Shown here piece after piece: positions 5,715 through 5,805 of a stretch of DNA of 5,805 nucleotides. Positions within the stretch are counted from its first letter, which is position 1; every line of letters begins with the position of its first letter. Position numbers and translations under genes: made by a program. Source of the DNA: Candidatus Eiseniibacteriota bacterium. Its GTDB lineage: Bacteria; JAFGKV01. The notes beneath the pieces were generated by a model. That model was given only the letters and a program-made list of their open reading frames with translations. It was not told the DNA's origin and searched no databases. The stretch spans positions 1 through 5,805 of the forward strand of contig JALOPK010000221.1 of NCBI GenBank assembly GCA_025453925.1, in the 5' to 3' direction.

Positions 5715-5805
5715 GTGGAGCGCACGCCCCCGAAGATGAGTGGCAGGTGCCGGCGGATACGGAGGCATCTCTCTCACCGTTGTGGCTCCTCGCACGCGGG
5801 CGCCG

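Larger units (their letters stand above)
5448..5805. other. Gene-free tail with clustered inverted repeats
   Basis: No reading frame in this stretch, on either strand, shows a recognisable protein, a convincing ribosome binding site with start, or compositional coherence. It contains the hairpin at 5459-5491, stem-loops at 5556-5575 and 5590-5624, and the palindrome at 5691-5714. A start for a rightward gene may lie beyond or near the edge; GGAGG at 5761-5765 has no well-spaced ATG or GTG after it within the window. Confidence 0.6.

Noticed and set aside
5736-5805. ATG at 5736 open to the right edge as the start of the next gene
   Set aside because: Only 23 codons are visible, Arg/Cys/His-rich, with no proper Shine-Dalgarno; not enough to call a gene.
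1-5805. CRISPR arrays, tRNA or rRNA genes, transposases, attachment sites
   Set aside because: No regularly spaced repeats, cloverleaf, rRNA-like segments or transposase motifs were seen on either strand.

Overview
The window (5805 bp, roughly two thirds G+C by eye) looks like chromosomal DNA from a high-GC, Gram-negative member of the FCB (Fibrobacteres-Chlorobi-Bacteroidetes) superphylum. The lineage inference rests on three things: a C-terminal domain resembling the type IX secretion (T9SS) type A sorting domain, an Omp28-type thioredoxin-fold lipoprotein, and an outer-membrane barrel resembling the DUF6029 family. High GC together with these families points to an uncultured group such as Candidatus Eisenbacteria or Krumholzibacteriota rather than classical Bacteroidetes. 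That placement is inference, not something the sequence proves.

Layout: (1) positions 1-940, minus strand, the N-terminal 313 residues of a polytopic membrane protein of glycosyltransferase-C type, cut by the left edge. (2) A short divergent gap (941-987, or about 190 bp if the next gene starts later). (3) A plus-strand cluster of four genes, 988-5447, with a 31-bp gap and then two 4-base stop/start overlaps (ATGA, GTGA), so almost certainly one operon. It encodes a PEGA plus Omp28-like putative lipoprotein with a CMPC motif, a secreted protein with a T9SS-like C-terminal domain, a TlpA-type thioredoxin with a CAPC motif, and a DUF6029-like outer-membrane barrel. (4) A 358-bp gene-free tail (5448-5805) holding a strong hairpin just after the last stop, two more stem-loops, and a perfect 24-bp AT-rich palindrome that looks like an operator for a gene beyond the right edge.

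How the genes may work together: all four operon products carry export signals, although the first signal is clear only if a suspected frame error is corrected. Two have thioredoxin folds with CxxC pairs. The other two, the sorted protein and the barrel, share a small V-C-x-G-x-x-C motif. The simplest reading is an envelope thiol/disulfide module in which the thioredoxins maintain or use cysteine pairs on the cargo protein and the barrel. This is a hypothesis drawn from co-occurrence and cysteine patterns. The most notable anomaly is at the 5' end of the first operon gene, where reading frame, third-position GC and signal-peptide logic all suggest a one-base frame disruption near 1154-1156.
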